From: a virus
Reading direction: 5' to 3' (one strand)
IMG/VR virus record: IMGVR_UViG_3300044971_002261
Coordinates: 1 to 36,196 of that record
Length of the DNA stretch: 36,196 nucleotides
Every line of letters begins with the position of its first letter. The stretch's first letter is position 1. Below, one piece after another: positions 29,041-35,589 of the stretch. Under the pieces are notes generated by a model. That model searched no databases and had not been told where the DNA came from. It saw nothing but the letters and a program-made list of their open reading frames with translations. The position numbers and the translations under genes were made by a program.

Positions 29041-29537
29041 GCCGCCTCCTCATCATGGCCTGCTCGGCCACGAAGTCCTCGCAGGCGCTGCCGGTGCCGG
29101 CCGTTGAGCGCTACGTCGGGCCGGTGTGGCAGACCCTCAAGGCTGCGGACCCGACTGGCGAGCTGGCGCACGTCACCGTGCTGTCTGCCGAGCACGGCTG
29201 GATCGCCGGCTCCGCTCCCATCTGCCGGTACAACCGGAAGATGGACAACGTGCGCGGCCGTGAGCTCATCGCGCGCGGCGTGACGCCCGAGACGCTGGCG
29301 ATGCTCGTCGAGGCCACGAGCTGCGGCCGGCGGCCGTTCTCCGAGGTCTGCATCGTCGGCGGCCACTACTATCAGGCGGTCGCGCGCGAGCTGCTGCAGC
29401 TGACCATTAACCACAGCGGCAACGCGTTCTTCACCACCGACGTCCGCGTCGTCGAGATCTGCGACCAGATCGGCTACATGCGCCAGCAGCTGCGCGCGTG
29501 GCTCGAGCAAGGCCAGTTGCAGCAGGTGGCCGCATGA
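29037..29537 (+). CDS. DUF6884-like protein
   Basis: 166 residues from ATG 29037-29039. LLIMACSATKSSQALPVPAVERYVGPVWQTLKAAD...VTVLSAEHGWIAGSAPICRYNRKMDNVRG follows the pattern of DUF6884 proteins: a Cys/Lys start, a Y-x-G-P step, LSAxxG and a Tyr-basic pair. A second half SEVCIVGGHYYQAVARELLQ... completes an alpha/beta fold. The family is widespread in phages and mobile elements; I know no established reaction, though resemblance to nucleobase-modifying enzymes has been noted. It is in the early block. Confidence 0.6.
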   Translation: MSRLLIMACSATKSSQALPVPAVERYVGPVWQTLKAADPTGELAHVTVLSAEHGWIAGSAPICRYNRKMDNVRGRELIARGVTPETLAMLVEATSCGRRPFSEVCIVGGHYYQAVARELLQLTINHSGNAFFTTDVRVVEICDQIGYMRQQLRAWLEQGQLQQVAA

Positions 29538-29740
29538 GCGCCCTCGACATCGTCTACGTCGCCGTGGTGACGCTCGGCATGGCGCTCTTTTTCGGCGGCA
29601 TCGTCGTCTGGATGTTCACGCGCCCGGCTCCGTGGAAGTGGCAGACCGACAAGCGTGAGCGGCTGCCGGAGCCCCGCGGCCGCGCGCGGATCTACCGCGC
29701 CGACCCGCCGTCGGTGTCGCGCTGGGGGAGCACCCGATGA
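29534..29740 (+). CDS. Single-helix membrane protein
   Basis: 68 residues from ATG 29534-29536 (ATGA coupling). SALDIVYVAVVTLGMALFFGGIVVWMFT is one transmembrane helix; the cytosolic part is basic (RPAPWKWQTDKRERLPEPRGRARIYRAD). Early-expressed, so it may affect the host envelope or exclude other phages. No family recognised. Confidence 0.6.
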   Translation: MSALDIVYVAVVTLGMALFFGGIVVWMFTRPAPWKWQTDKRERLPEPRGRARIYRADPPSVSRWGSTR

Positions 29741-29952
29741 GCGGCGTGGAACCGGCCACGGAACCGGCCACGGACCCTGATCCGATGCTTTCCATTAAGC
29801 CCGGCTACGAGCTGCGGGTCTGGGTGGACTTCGACGGCGACCTCGTGCTCGCGCAGCAGCACAGCGAGGGCGAGTCGCGCGTGTACCTCGCGCCGCATCA
29901 GGTGCCCACCCTCGCCCAGTTTCTTAACCCGGTGAAGGAGGCCACGCCGTGA
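29737..29952 (+). CDS. Small hypothetical protein
   Basis: 71 residues, ATGA-coupled to the previous gene. A duplicated EPATEPATD start is followed by a strand-rich domain (MLSIKPGYELRVWVDFDGDLVLAQQHSEGESRVYLAPHQVPTLAQFLNPV). No family recognised. Confidence 0.55.
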   Translation: MSGVEPATEPATDPDPMLSIKPGYELRVWVDFDGDLVLAQQHSEGESRVYLAPHQVPTLAQFLNPVKEATP

Positions 29953-30164
29953 CCGATCCCATCGACCGCTTCTACGAGAACCTGTCGCTCGCCGTCGGCA
30001 TCGACCGCGACACGCTGCCGGGGCTGCGGGTGACGGCACCTACCGACGTCCGCCTGGTCGGCGTCACCGTCGGCGAGCTCGCGCACGCGCTTCGGTTCTC
30101 CGGCCTCATCATCACGAGCACCGGCGACGGTGTGCAGATCCGCAAGCAGGGGGACAACGTATGA
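29949..30164 (+). CDS. Small hypothetical protein
   Basis: 71 residues from GTG 29949-29951, overlapping the previous stop. DPIDRFYENLSLAVGIDRDTLPGLRVTAPTDVRLVGVTVGELAHALRFSGLIITSTGDGVQIRKQG mixes helices and strands. Its stop overlaps the nuclease ATG. Unknown function. Confidence 0.55.
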   Translation: MTDPIDRFYENLSLAVGIDRDTLPGLRVTAPTDVRLVGVTVGELAHALRFSGLIITSTGDGVQIRKQGDNV

Positions 30165-30997
30165 CCGCCGAGACCGACTACCGCGCCGTCAAGGCCATCA
30201 ACATCAGCGGCCTCAAGTACCTGCGGCACTCGCCGTCGATGTACCAGTACCGGCTTCAGCACGCGCAGGAGTCCGACTCGATGGCGTTCGGCACGCTCGC
30301 GCACCTGCTGACCTTGGAGCCGCACCGCTTCGAGCGGGATGTGGCGGTCTGGACGAGCCGCACCGAGGCGGGGTCGATGTCGCCGCGCCGTGGCAAGGCT
30401 TGGGACGCCTTCGTCGAGGCGAATGCCGGTCGCATGATCGTGACCGAGAACGATTACCTCGACGCCTCGGTTTTGGCGGCTGCGGTGCGGGCGAACCCGG
30501 CGGCGATGCGGTACCTCGTGGACGGCGTGGCTGAGGTCGCGATGTACTGGGAATGGCCGGTCGGACCGTGCAAGGGTCGCCTCGATTTCGTGACCCGCGT
30601 GGACGGCAAGACCGTCATCGTCGGGCTCAAGACCGCCCGCGACTGCCGGCCCATCCAGTTCAGCTCGCAGGCCTTTAAGCTGGGCTATCACCTGCAGTGG
30701 GCGTGGTACCAGGACGGCTACGAGTTCCAGCACGGCGAATACCCGCGCATGGTCGAGATCGTGGTCGACAGCAGCGAGCCGCATCACGTCGTCGTGTACG
30801 ACATCCCCGACGAGGTGCTGGAGTACGGGCGGCAGGAGTACCAGGCGTTGCTCGAGACGCTGCAGCACTGCCGCGAGACCGGCGAGTGGCCGGGCCCCGC
30901 GCGCGGCGAGGTAACTTTCACGCTGCCGACGTGGGTCTGGCGGCAGGACGAGAACGACATCACGAGCCTCGGGCTCGAGGAGGGCGACGATGAGTGA
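30161..30997 (+). CDS. RecE/Cas4-type PD-(D/E)xK exonuclease, key acidic residue replaced
   Basis: 278 residues from ATG 30161-30163. AINISGLKYLRHSPSMYQYRL, MAFGTLAHLLTLEP (H48), CKGRLDFVTRV (D142), TVIVGLKTARD (K157) and QAFKLGYHLQWAWYQ (Q179, Y183) match the RecE/DUF3799 nuclease family that resects double-stranded DNA for annealing. In relatives the DxK motif reads DLKT; here it is G155-L-K157-T, codon GGG at 30623-30625. The usual metal-binding Asp is thus missing, so activity is uncertain. The C-terminal part is acidic. Its gene overlaps the partner gene by 8 bases. Confidence 0.75.
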   Translation: MTAETDYRAVKAINISGLKYLRHSPSMYQYRLQHAQESDSMAFGTLAHLLTLEPHRFERDVAVWTSRTEAGSMSPRRGKAWDAFVEANAGRMIVTENDYLDASVLAAAVRANPAAMRYLVDGVAEVAMYWEWPVGPCKGRLDFVTRVDGKTVIVGLKTARDCRPIQFSSQAFKLGYHLQWAWYQDGYEFQHGEYPRMVEIVVDSSEPHHVVVYDIPDEVLEYGRQEYQALLETLQHCRETGEWPGPARGEVTFTLPTWVWRQDENDITSLGLEEGDDE

Positions 30998-31412
30998 CAA
31001 CGACAAGATGCCGAAGCCGACGGTTTTTGACCAGCTCTACCCCGGCCGGTTCATCAAGGCGGGCGAGCTGCTCGGGAAGAAGGTCACGCTGACCATCGCC
31101 GAGGTGAACATGGAGAAGCTCGTGGGCGACGACGGGCAGAAGAAGGCCAAGGCCATCATCACCTTCAAGGAGACCGAGAAGGGCTTGGTGATGTGCAAGA
31201 CCAACGGCCTTTGCCTGCGCGAGATGTTCGGCACGGTGCTCGCCGACTGGGTGGGGAAGCGGGTGACCATCTTCCCCGACACTTGGAACGGCGAGCCCGC
31301 CATCCGCATCTGGGGGTCGCCCGACATCGAGCGGGATCTGTCGGTGACGGTGACTTTGCCGCGCCGCAAGCCGTTCGCCCGGGCGCTCAAGAAGGTCGAG
31401 GTGGCGGCGTGA
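30990..31412 (+). CDS. Recombination-partner protein, OB-fold/annealing candidate
   Basis: 140 residues from ATG 30990-30992. MPKPTVFDQLYPGRFIKAGELLGKKVTLTIAEVNMEKLVGDDGQKKAKAIITFKETEKGLVMCKTNGLCLREMFG...KRVTIFPDTWNGEPAIRIWGSPDIERDLSVTV is strand-rich, a family that often follows RecE-like nuclease genes in proteobacterial phages. It may bind or anneal single-stranded DNA (inference from gene pairing); no enzymatic motif is visible. Confidence 0.65.
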   Translation: MSDNDKMPKPTVFDQLYPGRFIKAGELLGKKVTLTIAEVNMEKLVGDDGQKKAKAIITFKETEKGLVMCKTNGLCLREMFGTVLADWVGKRVTIFPDTWNGEPAIRIWGSPDIERDLSVTVTLPRRKPFARALKKVEVAA

Positions 31413-31633
31413 GCGCCCCCTCGGACAACGTGCGCGAAGAGATCTTGAAGCTCGCGCGCAAGCCGCGTGAGGAGCAGGTCGACCTGCTGATCAAGGCGGC
31501 GCAGGTTCGTGCGCAGCTGGTCGGGCAGGATGAGGCGTTTCGCGACGCCATGCTTCATGCCTGGGACTTCGGCGGTCTGGCGGCGATCCAGAAGTTTCTG
31601 GACACGCGGCCGGTGACGGAGGCGCTGCAGTGA
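31409..31633 (+). CDS. Small helical hypothetical protein
   Basis: 74 residues from GTG 31409-31411, overlapping the previous stop. SDNVREEILKLARKPREEQVDLLIKAAQVRAQLVGQDEAFRDAMLHAWDFGGLAAIQKFLD is helical and charged. Possibly a third member of the recombination unit; no family recognised. Confidence 0.6.
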   Translation: MSAPSDNVREEILKLARKPREEQVDLLIKAAQVRAQLVGQDEAFRDAMLHAWDFGGLAAIQKFLDTRPVTEALQ

Positions 31634-31740
31634 TCGACCTCAGCATCCTGATGGGTTTGGTAAGCGCGTTGTCGGAGATTTTCGCGCTCTTCGCCTTGGT
31701 CGTCGCGCTCGCCTTGGCGGCGCGCTGGCTGATGAAGTGA
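31630..31740 (+). CDS. Membrane peptide, 36 residues
   Basis: GTG 31630-31632 overlaps the previous stop (GTGA); TGA at 31738-31740. The translation IDLSILMGLVSALSEIFALFALVVALALAARWLMK is nearly all hydrophobic with a basic end, one transmembrane helix. Real by coupling; function unknown. Confidence 0.55.
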   Translation: MIDLSILMGLVSALSEIFALFALVVALALAARWLMK

Positions 31741-31751
31741 CCCTCCCCCGA

Positions 31752-31792
31752 GCCTGGCGGGAAAGTGCCGCGGCGTCGGCCCGCGACCAGGC
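31752..31792 (+). terminator. Stem-loop after the recombination operon
   Basis: GCCTGG (31752-31757) pairs with CCAGGC (31787-31792), with inner pairs CGGG/CCCG and GCCG/CGGC. It lies just after the stop at 31740 in a 127-base gap without genes. No T-run, so a Rho-dependent or regulatory structure is as likely as an intrinsic terminator. The same gap carries the inverted operator core CTACGGAGC at 31831-31839. Confidence 0.35.
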
Positions 31793-31867
31793 AGCCGACA
31801 CCTCTACAACATCGAGTCGCGCGATACCCTCTACGGAGCCCGGCCCCGTCGCGACAGCCGGCCTGAC

Positions 31868-32053
31868 ATGAGCGGGAAACTGATGACGATCCAGGCCTAC
31901 CTCGACACCACGACGGTCGAGGTGGAGGTGGACGAGTTCGACAACAGCACCGAAGCCCTGCGCGCCTTCGTGTCGATGCTTCTGGCGGTGGGCTACGCAC
32001 GCGAGTCGGTGGCGAAGTCCCTCGAGGAGGTGGCGCGTGAGCACGCTGTCTGA
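31868..32053 (+). CDS. Small hypothetical protein
   Basis: 61 residues from ATG 31868-31870; an ATG six codons on is an alternative. KLMTIQAYLDTTTVEVEVDEFDNSTEALRAFVSMLLAVGYARESVAKSLEEVAREH is a beta strand pair plus helices. The ribosome site is weak. It overlaps the next gene by 17 bases. Confidence 0.5.
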   Translation: MSGKLMTIQAYLDTTTVEVEVDEFDNSTEALRAFVSMLLAVGYARESVAKSLEEVAREHAV

Positions 32054-32588
32054 TCGCGGCCTGCGCCCGGTCGCGGAGCTCGCCGCCGACCGCCCGCACG
32101 GGCATCGGTTGCGGTACCTCGCCGGGTGCCGGTGCTTCCACTGCCGCCGGTCGAATTCGGACTACGAGCGCGAGCGTGCTGCAGCCAGGGCGGCGGGCGA
32201 CTGGAACGGCATCGTCGATGCCGCCCCGGCGCGGCGGCACCTGAGAGCGCTGGCGCGGCAAGGCGTCGGCAGGCGGATGGTGGCGGCGGCGTCGGACGTG
32301 GCGCTGTCCGTGATTGCCGACGTTCGCGCCGGCCGGAAGCTCAAGATCCGCGCGCGCTCCGAGCGCCGCATCCTCGCGGTCACGCCGGCCTGCCGGGGCG
32401 ACGCGGCGCTCGTGCCGGCGGGGCCGACGTGGGAACGGATCGAGTGGCTGCTCGATGAAGGCTTCACCAAGGGCCGCATCGCGCTCGAGCTCGGGCGCAA
32501 GACGCGGGCGCTGCAGCTGAATCGTGAGTGGGTGACGGCGCGCAACGCCGCTGCCGTCGAGGCATTGGTGCGGAGGTACCAGGCATGA
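32037..32588 (+). CDS. HTH DNA-binding protein with Cys-rich N-terminus
   Basis: 183 residues from GTG 32037-32039. HGHRLRYLAGCRCFHCRRSNSDYERER is a conserved zinc-binding-like start shared with many phage proteins. RRHLRALARQGVGRRMVAAASDVALSVIADVRAGRKLKIRARSERRILAV is a first HTH and TWERIEWLLDEGFTKGRIALELGRKTRALQL a second. It is likely a transcription regulator of the early block. Confidence 0.7.
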   Translation: MSTLSDRGLRPVAELAADRPHGHRLRYLAGCRCFHCRRSNSDYERERAAARAAGDWNGIVDAAPARRHLRALARQGVGRRMVAAASDVALSVIADVRAGRKLKIRARSERRILAVTPACRGDAALVPAGPTWERIEWLLDEGFTKGRIALELGRKTRALQLNREWVTARNAAAVEALVRRYQA

Positions 32589-32848
32589 CCATCGAACTCG
32601 ACGACTGGGATAAGGAATGGCTGGCGCGCCAGCACACGCCGGAGGAATGGCGTCGCGAATGCGAAAGCGCCCTGCTGCGCTGCGCGGCGTACTCGGCGCG
32701 GATCGACCGTCTCGAGGCCGAGCTCGAGCAGCTGCGCGGGCAGCGTGCCGGGTGCAGGTATCCCGCTTGCCTCGACGGCGGCGGGCGGTGCCAGGCGATG
32801 TTTAAGGGCGAGTGTGCGGGACCGAAACAGGAGAGGACGACGATATGA
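32585..32848 (+). CDS. Coiled-coil protein with Cys-rich end
   Basis: 87 residues from ATG 32585-32587. DDWDKEWLARQHTPEEWRRECESALLRCAAYSARIDRLEAELEQLRG is a coiled coil; the end (GCRYPACLDGGGRCQAMFKGECAGPKQ) holds four Cys with zinc-site-like spacing. No family recognised. Confidence 0.6.
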   Translation: MTIELDDWDKEWLARQHTPEEWRRECESALLRCAAYSARIDRLEAELEQLRGQRAGCRYPACLDGGGRCQAMFKGECAGPKQERTTI

Positions 32849-33069
32849 GCACGATCAACGACGGCGGCCCGGCGTTTCCGAGGCACGCGCTAGAAATCAA
32901 GTTGCCGGACGGCAGCGTGGTGCCGAAAGACCCCGGCATGACCCTGCGGGATTGGTTCGCGTCTCAAGCGATGCGCGAAGTTGGCTGGCATTCAGACAAA
33001 GACAAATCCGCAAGGCTTGCATACGAAATTGCCGACGCCATGCTTCGGGCGCGGGAGGTGAAGCCGTGA
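32845..33069 (+). CDS. NDGGPAFP-type small phage protein
   Basis: 74 residues from ATG 32845-32847. STINDGGPAFPRHALE...GMTLRDWFASQAM is a signature of a very widespread phage protein family of unknown function, found among accessory genes in early operons. A helical C-terminus follows (ARLAYEIADAMLRAREV). ATGA overlap with the previous gene. Confidence 0.75.
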   Translation: MSTINDGGPAFPRHALEIKLPDGSVVPKDPGMTLRDWFASQAMREVGWHSDKDKSARLAYEIADAMLRAREVKP

Positions 33070-33293
33070 GTACGCAACCCGAAGCCCTGCGGTTGGCGCA
33101 TTTGCTGACGGTGCTGTGCGACTCCGTTTTTATTGCCGATGCCGCCGCCGAACTGCGCCGCCTGCATGAGGTGAACGCGGAACTGTTGGGGTTGTTGAAG
33201 GAAGTTGCAGCGGAGCCGGATGACGCTTGGAGCGTTGCTCTGCTGAACACCATCCGCGCCGCCATCGCAAAGGCAGAGGGGGTGACGCCGTGA
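33066..33293 (+). CDS. Small helical phage protein
   Basis: 75 residues from GTG 33066-33068. STQPEALRLAHLLTVLCDSVFIADAAAELRRLHEVNAELLGLLKEVAAEPDDAWSVALLNTIRAAIAKAEG resembles the Ead/Ea22-like accessory proteins of lambdoid phages (AAELRRLHEVNAELL motif). Function unknown. Confidence 0.65.
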   Translation: MSTQPEALRLAHLLTVLCDSVFIADAAAELRRLHEVNAELLGLLKEVAAEPDDAWSVALLNTIRAAIAKAEGVTP

Positions 33294-33367
33294 GCGCACT
33301 TGAAAGGCTGCTAGGGTGGGTCTGGCGCAGGTTTATGGCGTGGGCATCGAAGGAGGTGAAGTCGTGA
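33290..33367 (+). CDS. Possible 25-residue peptide
   Basis: GTG 33290-33292 overlaps the previous stop; TGA at 33365-33367 overlaps the next GTG. SALERLLGWVWRRFMAWASKEV is amphipathic. The strong AAGGAGGTGAAG near its end mainly serves the next gene. Real status uncertain. Confidence 0.4.
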   Translation: MSALERLLGWVWRRFMAWASKEVKS

Positions 33368-33531
33368 GCAAGCATTGTCGCGGGTGCCGACACCATCACA
33401 ACGCCGGACACCCAAAAAATTCGCCACTTGCGCGCCGGTACAACGACTGGTGCTGCAAGTTTGGATGTACAGCGAAAGACGCGCTGTCGAGGTGCAAACT
33501 CTGGAACGCGAAAGAGGAGGTGAAGCCGTGA
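33364..33531 (+). CDS. Small Cys/His-rich protein
   Basis: 55 residues from GTG 33364-33366 with AAGGAGG upstream. SKHCRGCRHHHNAGHPKNSPLARRYNDWCCKFGCTAKDALSRCKLW has CxxC, a His run and CCxxxC, a likely zinc-binding fold found in small phage proteins. Role unknown. Confidence 0.6.
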   Translation: MSKHCRGCRHHHNAGHPKNSPLARRYNDWCCKFGCTAKDALSRCKLWNAKEEVKP

Positions 33532-33707
33532 GCGACAACGCCGTTCTGTTTCAGATTTACGCCATGATGCTGATCGGGTTCAGCATCGTGGTCACGATTT
33601 ACTGGTCGCAGAACGAGAAGCGCCCTCCGGGGTGGCTACTTGCGCTGTGGGCGGTGTTCGCGGTGCCGGTGCTGTTCAAGGCGTGGGTCGCGGTGGTGTT
33701 GTCGTGA
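33528..33707 (+). CDS. Two-helix membrane protein
   Basis: 59 residues from GTG 33528-33530. VLFQIYAMMLIGFSIVVTIYW and GWLLALWAVFAVPVLFKAWVAVVL are two transmembrane helices joined by a basic loop (SQNEKRPP). Early-block membrane protein; superinfection exclusion is a guess. Confidence 0.6.
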   Translation: MSDNAVLFQIYAMMLIGFSIVVTIYWSQNEKRPPGWLLALWAVFAVPVLFKAWVAVVLS

Positions 33708-34135
33708 GCGACAACATCACCCTGCCCCGCGCTGTGGTTGAGCAGGTGCGGGAGGCGTTGAAAGAACTCGACTACGCCAGCGAACCGGAGGTGAATCAGA
33801 TAGCCCGCACCGCCCTCGCCGCCCTTGACGCCGCGCTTGAAGCGCAGGAGGACGAGGCTCTGCTGAACGAGCCTGTTGCGATGCGATATGACGGCGACGG
33901 CTACGGCTACCTGTACATCGACTCCGGCAGCGGCAGCGATTGGCAGAGACGACACAAGGACGCCGAGCCGCTCTACCTCGCACCACCGCAGCCGGACGCC
34001 AAGCGGGAGCCTGCGACGGTGGAGCAGGTGATTGCGGCACACGGCCCGTCGTGGGGGCCGTCGGCAACAGCAGATTTTTTCACCGGCTTCCGCGCCGCCG
34101 AGCGGCACCACGGCATCACGAAGGAGGACAAATGA
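33704..34135 (+). CDS. Ead/Ea22-like accessory phage protein
   Basis: 143 residues from GTG 33704-33706. ITLPRAVVEQVREALKELDYAS...ALAALDAALEA is followed by NEPVAMRYDGDGYGYLYID...DAEPLYLAPPQPDAKREPATVEQVIAAHG. The DxEPLYxAPP motif is common in Ead/Ea22 and DUF551-type phage proteins of unknown function. GTGA coupling to the previous gene. Confidence 0.7.
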   Translation: MSDNITLPRAVVEQVREALKELDYASEPEVNQIARTALAALDAALEAQEDEALLNEPVAMRYDGDGYGYLYIDSGSGSDWQRRHKDAEPLYLAPPQPDAKREPATVEQVIAAHGPSWGPSATADFFTGFRAAERHHGITKEDK

Positions 34136-34332
34136 GCGAGCGCATGAGGCTGCTCCGGCTGCTGCGAGAGCGGCACGATCTGCTGCGCGACGTGCGCGAC
34201 GCCCTGCGGCGGCTCGACCCCGCCTGGTGCGTGCTGCACGGCAAGGAGCAGCTGGCCGACGAGGAGCTCGACGACCTTCTCGAGCGCGTAGAAGACACCG
34301 TAGAGGAGAGCGAAGATGCAAACCGTGACTAA
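34132..34332 (+). CDS. Small helical acidic protein
   Basis: 66 residues from ATG 34132-34134. RMRLLRLLRERHDLLRDVRDALRRLDPAWCVLHGKEQLADEELDDLLERVEDTVEESED has a basic amphipathic first half and an acidic second half, probably a helical hairpin. Unknown function. Its end overlaps the next gene by 17 bases. Confidence 0.55.
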   Translation: MSERMRLLRLLRERHDLLRDVRDALRRLDPAWCVLHGKEQLADEELDDLLERVEDTVEESEDANRD

Positions 34333-34651
34333 GTGGTTGGCCGTGGCCGTGCTGATGGTTTCGACGGCGTGGGCGAAAGAGCCGCCGATGATTTTCGGCA
34401 CCATCGAGAATAAGGCGGGCGGGCATATCGTGTTTACGAGCCGCCCCTGCCCGCGTGAGAAGGACAAGCGGTTTGTCTTCATCCGCGACGAGGGCGGCAG
34501 AGTCAGCTCGACCGGCTGTTGGGTCTACAAGGACAAGCTCTTCTGGGTGTTCTGGGCGGATGGGGACGTTTTCACCTACGACCTGGACGCCTTCGAGCCA
34601 TCGCCCGAGTTCGAGGCGCACATGGCCGAGATTGAGGGGGTGCAGTCGTGA
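34316..34651 (+). CDS. Secreted protein with signal peptide
   Basis: 111 residues from ATG 34316-34318 with GAGGAGAG upstream. TKWLAVAVLMVSTAWA-KE is a cleavable signal peptide, AxA site near residue 20. The mature part (MIFGTIENKAGGHIVFTSRPCP...VSSTGCWVYKDKLFWVFWADGDVFTYDLDAF) has two Cys likely forming a periplasmic disulfide. A similar motif occurs in small phage and bacterial periplasmic proteins. A role in the host envelope is inferred. Confidence 0.7.
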   Translation: MQTVTKWLAVAVLMVSTAWAKEPPMIFGTIENKAGGHIVFTSRPCPREKDKRFVFIRDEGGRVSSTGCWVYKDKLFWVFWADGDVFTYDLDAFEPSPEFEAHMAEIEGVQS

Positions 34652-34734
34652 TCTGGGACCGCGTGGCCGAGCTCGCGACCCGCGCTGTGGTCATCTGCGC
34701 GGTTGTGGCGGTGGCGGTCTGGCTGGTGCTGTGA
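34648..34734 (+). CDS. Membrane peptide, 28 residues
   Basis: GTG 34648-34650 overlaps the previous stop; TGA 34732-34734 overlaps the next ATG by one base. IWDRVAELATRAVVICAVVAVAVWLVL is one hydrophobic helix. Supported only by coupling and hydrophobicity. Confidence 0.45.
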   Translation: MIWDRVAELATRAVVICAVVAVAVWLVL

Positions 34735-34850
34735 TGGAGAAGCCGCCCGACTTCGACGGTCTTTTCCGCCTGCTGCGGGACGCCGTCATCGTGGCGCTGG
34801 CGATCCTGCTGCTCGGGGCGCTGGCGGTGGAGCTGCTGACCGGGCGGTGA
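34734..34850 (+). CDS. Membrane peptide, 38 residues
   Basis: ATG 34734-34736 overlaps the previous stop by one base. EKPPDFDGLFRLLRDAVIVALAILLLGALAVELLTGR has one transmembrane helix. It is the last rightward gene and overlaps the C-terminal codons of the leftward Rz1-like gene by 65 bases. A small CCGGG/CCCGG dyad spans its stop (34840-34855). Confidence 0.5.
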   Translation: MEKPPDFDGLFRLLRDAVIVALAILLLGALAVELLTGR

Positions 34851-35100
34851 CCCGGCACTCTCCCAGCGCGCGGACGGCCTCGAGCTTGATGCGGGACTCC
34901 TCGACGCACTCGGTCGCGTCGATGTAAGCCCGGGCGAGGTCGCCGTTCGTGGCGATGTCGCGGTCGGGGACGGCGCAGGGCTCGGTGAGGTTAGCGGGGA
35001 TCGGCGGGCAGGTCTCGACGATGACCCAGCGCGGCGCGCACGCCGTCAGGGATAGGCTGGCGAGCCCAATCAGCAGCAGCCGGGTCGGTCTTGGTGGCAT
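34786..35100 (-). CDS. Rz1: Outer-membrane spanin lipoprotein (Rz1-like)
   Basis: 104 residues from ATG 35098-35100. RLLLIGLASLSLTAC is a lipoprotein signal with lipobox LTAC. The mature part (APRWVIVETCPPIPANLTEPCAVPDRDIATNGDLARAYIDATECVEESRIKLEAV) shows the CPxIPxxLxxPC and TNGDLAxAY features of Rz1-type o-spanins. It starts inside the Rz-like gene in another frame (110-base overlap), the lambda arrangement. It joins inner and outer membranes for the last lysis step. The Pro/Ala-rich C-terminus overlaps the convergent gene. Confidence 0.85.
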   Translation of the reverse strand: MPPRPTRLLLIGLASLSLTACAPRWVIVETCPPIPANLTEPCAVPDRDIATNGDLARAYIDATECVEESRIKLEAVRALGECRVTARSAAPPPAPRAAGSPAPR

Positions 35101-35395
35101 CGTCGAGATCCTCGCGGCGGGCGTTGGAGCGGCGGCGGTTGGCGGTGAGGTCGCGCTCGGCCTGGACGACGACGGGCGCTTGAGCGGCCAGCGCCTCGGC
35201 GAACCGGGCACCGGCCTCGGCGGTCGCGGACTCCCAGCGCGCGCGCTCCTGCGCCACCCCCCGGTCATGCGCCCAGTCATAGGCAAGCCAGAGGCCAGCC
35301 AGGATCAGGACGGAACCGGCCAAATAACCGGCCAGCCAAAGCGCCAGCCGCAGCTGTGGCCGCCCGGGTAACATCAGGGGGAACGTCGGGATCAT
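34991..35395 (-). CDS. Rz: Inner-membrane spanin (Rz-like)
   Basis: 134 residues from ATG 35393-35395. LALWLAGYLAGSVLILAGLWLAYDWAHDRGV is the N-terminal membrane anchor, then a periplasmic coiled coil (AQERARWESATAEAGARFAEALAAQAPVVVQAERDLTANRRRSNARRED). Size and topology match i-spanins. With the Rz1-like lipoprotein it spans the periplasm and fuses membranes in lysis. The gene is separated from holin and endolysin by three genes when the map is closed into a circle. Confidence 0.83.
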   Translation of the reverse strand: MIPTFPLMLPGRPQLRLALWLAGYLAGSVLILAGLWLAYDWAHDRGVAQERARWESATAEAGARFAEALAAQAPVVVQAERDLTANRRRSNARREDLDDATKTDPAAADWARQPIPDGVRAALGHRRDLPADPR

Positions 35396-35589
35396 GGTCG
35401 GCGGTCGTCGTCGGGCTTGAAGCCGGCCCGGTCGCAGCCGGGGCGGTCGGTCTGCCAGCCGTGGTGGACGGCGTGGGCGCACCAGACCCGCGCCTCGGTT
35501 CGGGTGACCTCGGCGGCGTGCCAGCAGACCCGGCAGAGCAGGGTCGTCGCGGGCTCGTCGGCGCTCAGATTGCCTGACCGCGGAACCAT
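35392..35589 (-). CDS. Small zinc-finger-like protein
   Basis: 65 residues from ATG 35587-35589, overlapping the phosphoesterase end by 25 bases; its stop overlaps the Rz ATG (ATGA). TTLLCRVCWHAAEVTRTEARVWCAHAVHHGWQTDRPGCDRAGFKPDDD has CxxC, H, C, HH and C, a zinc-binding layout. Position between phosphoesterase and spanins only suggests co-expression with lysis genes. Confidence 0.6.
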   Translation of the reverse strand: MVPRSGNLSADEPATTLLCRVCWHAAEVTRTEARVWCAHAVHHGWQTDRPGCDRAGFKPDDDRRP

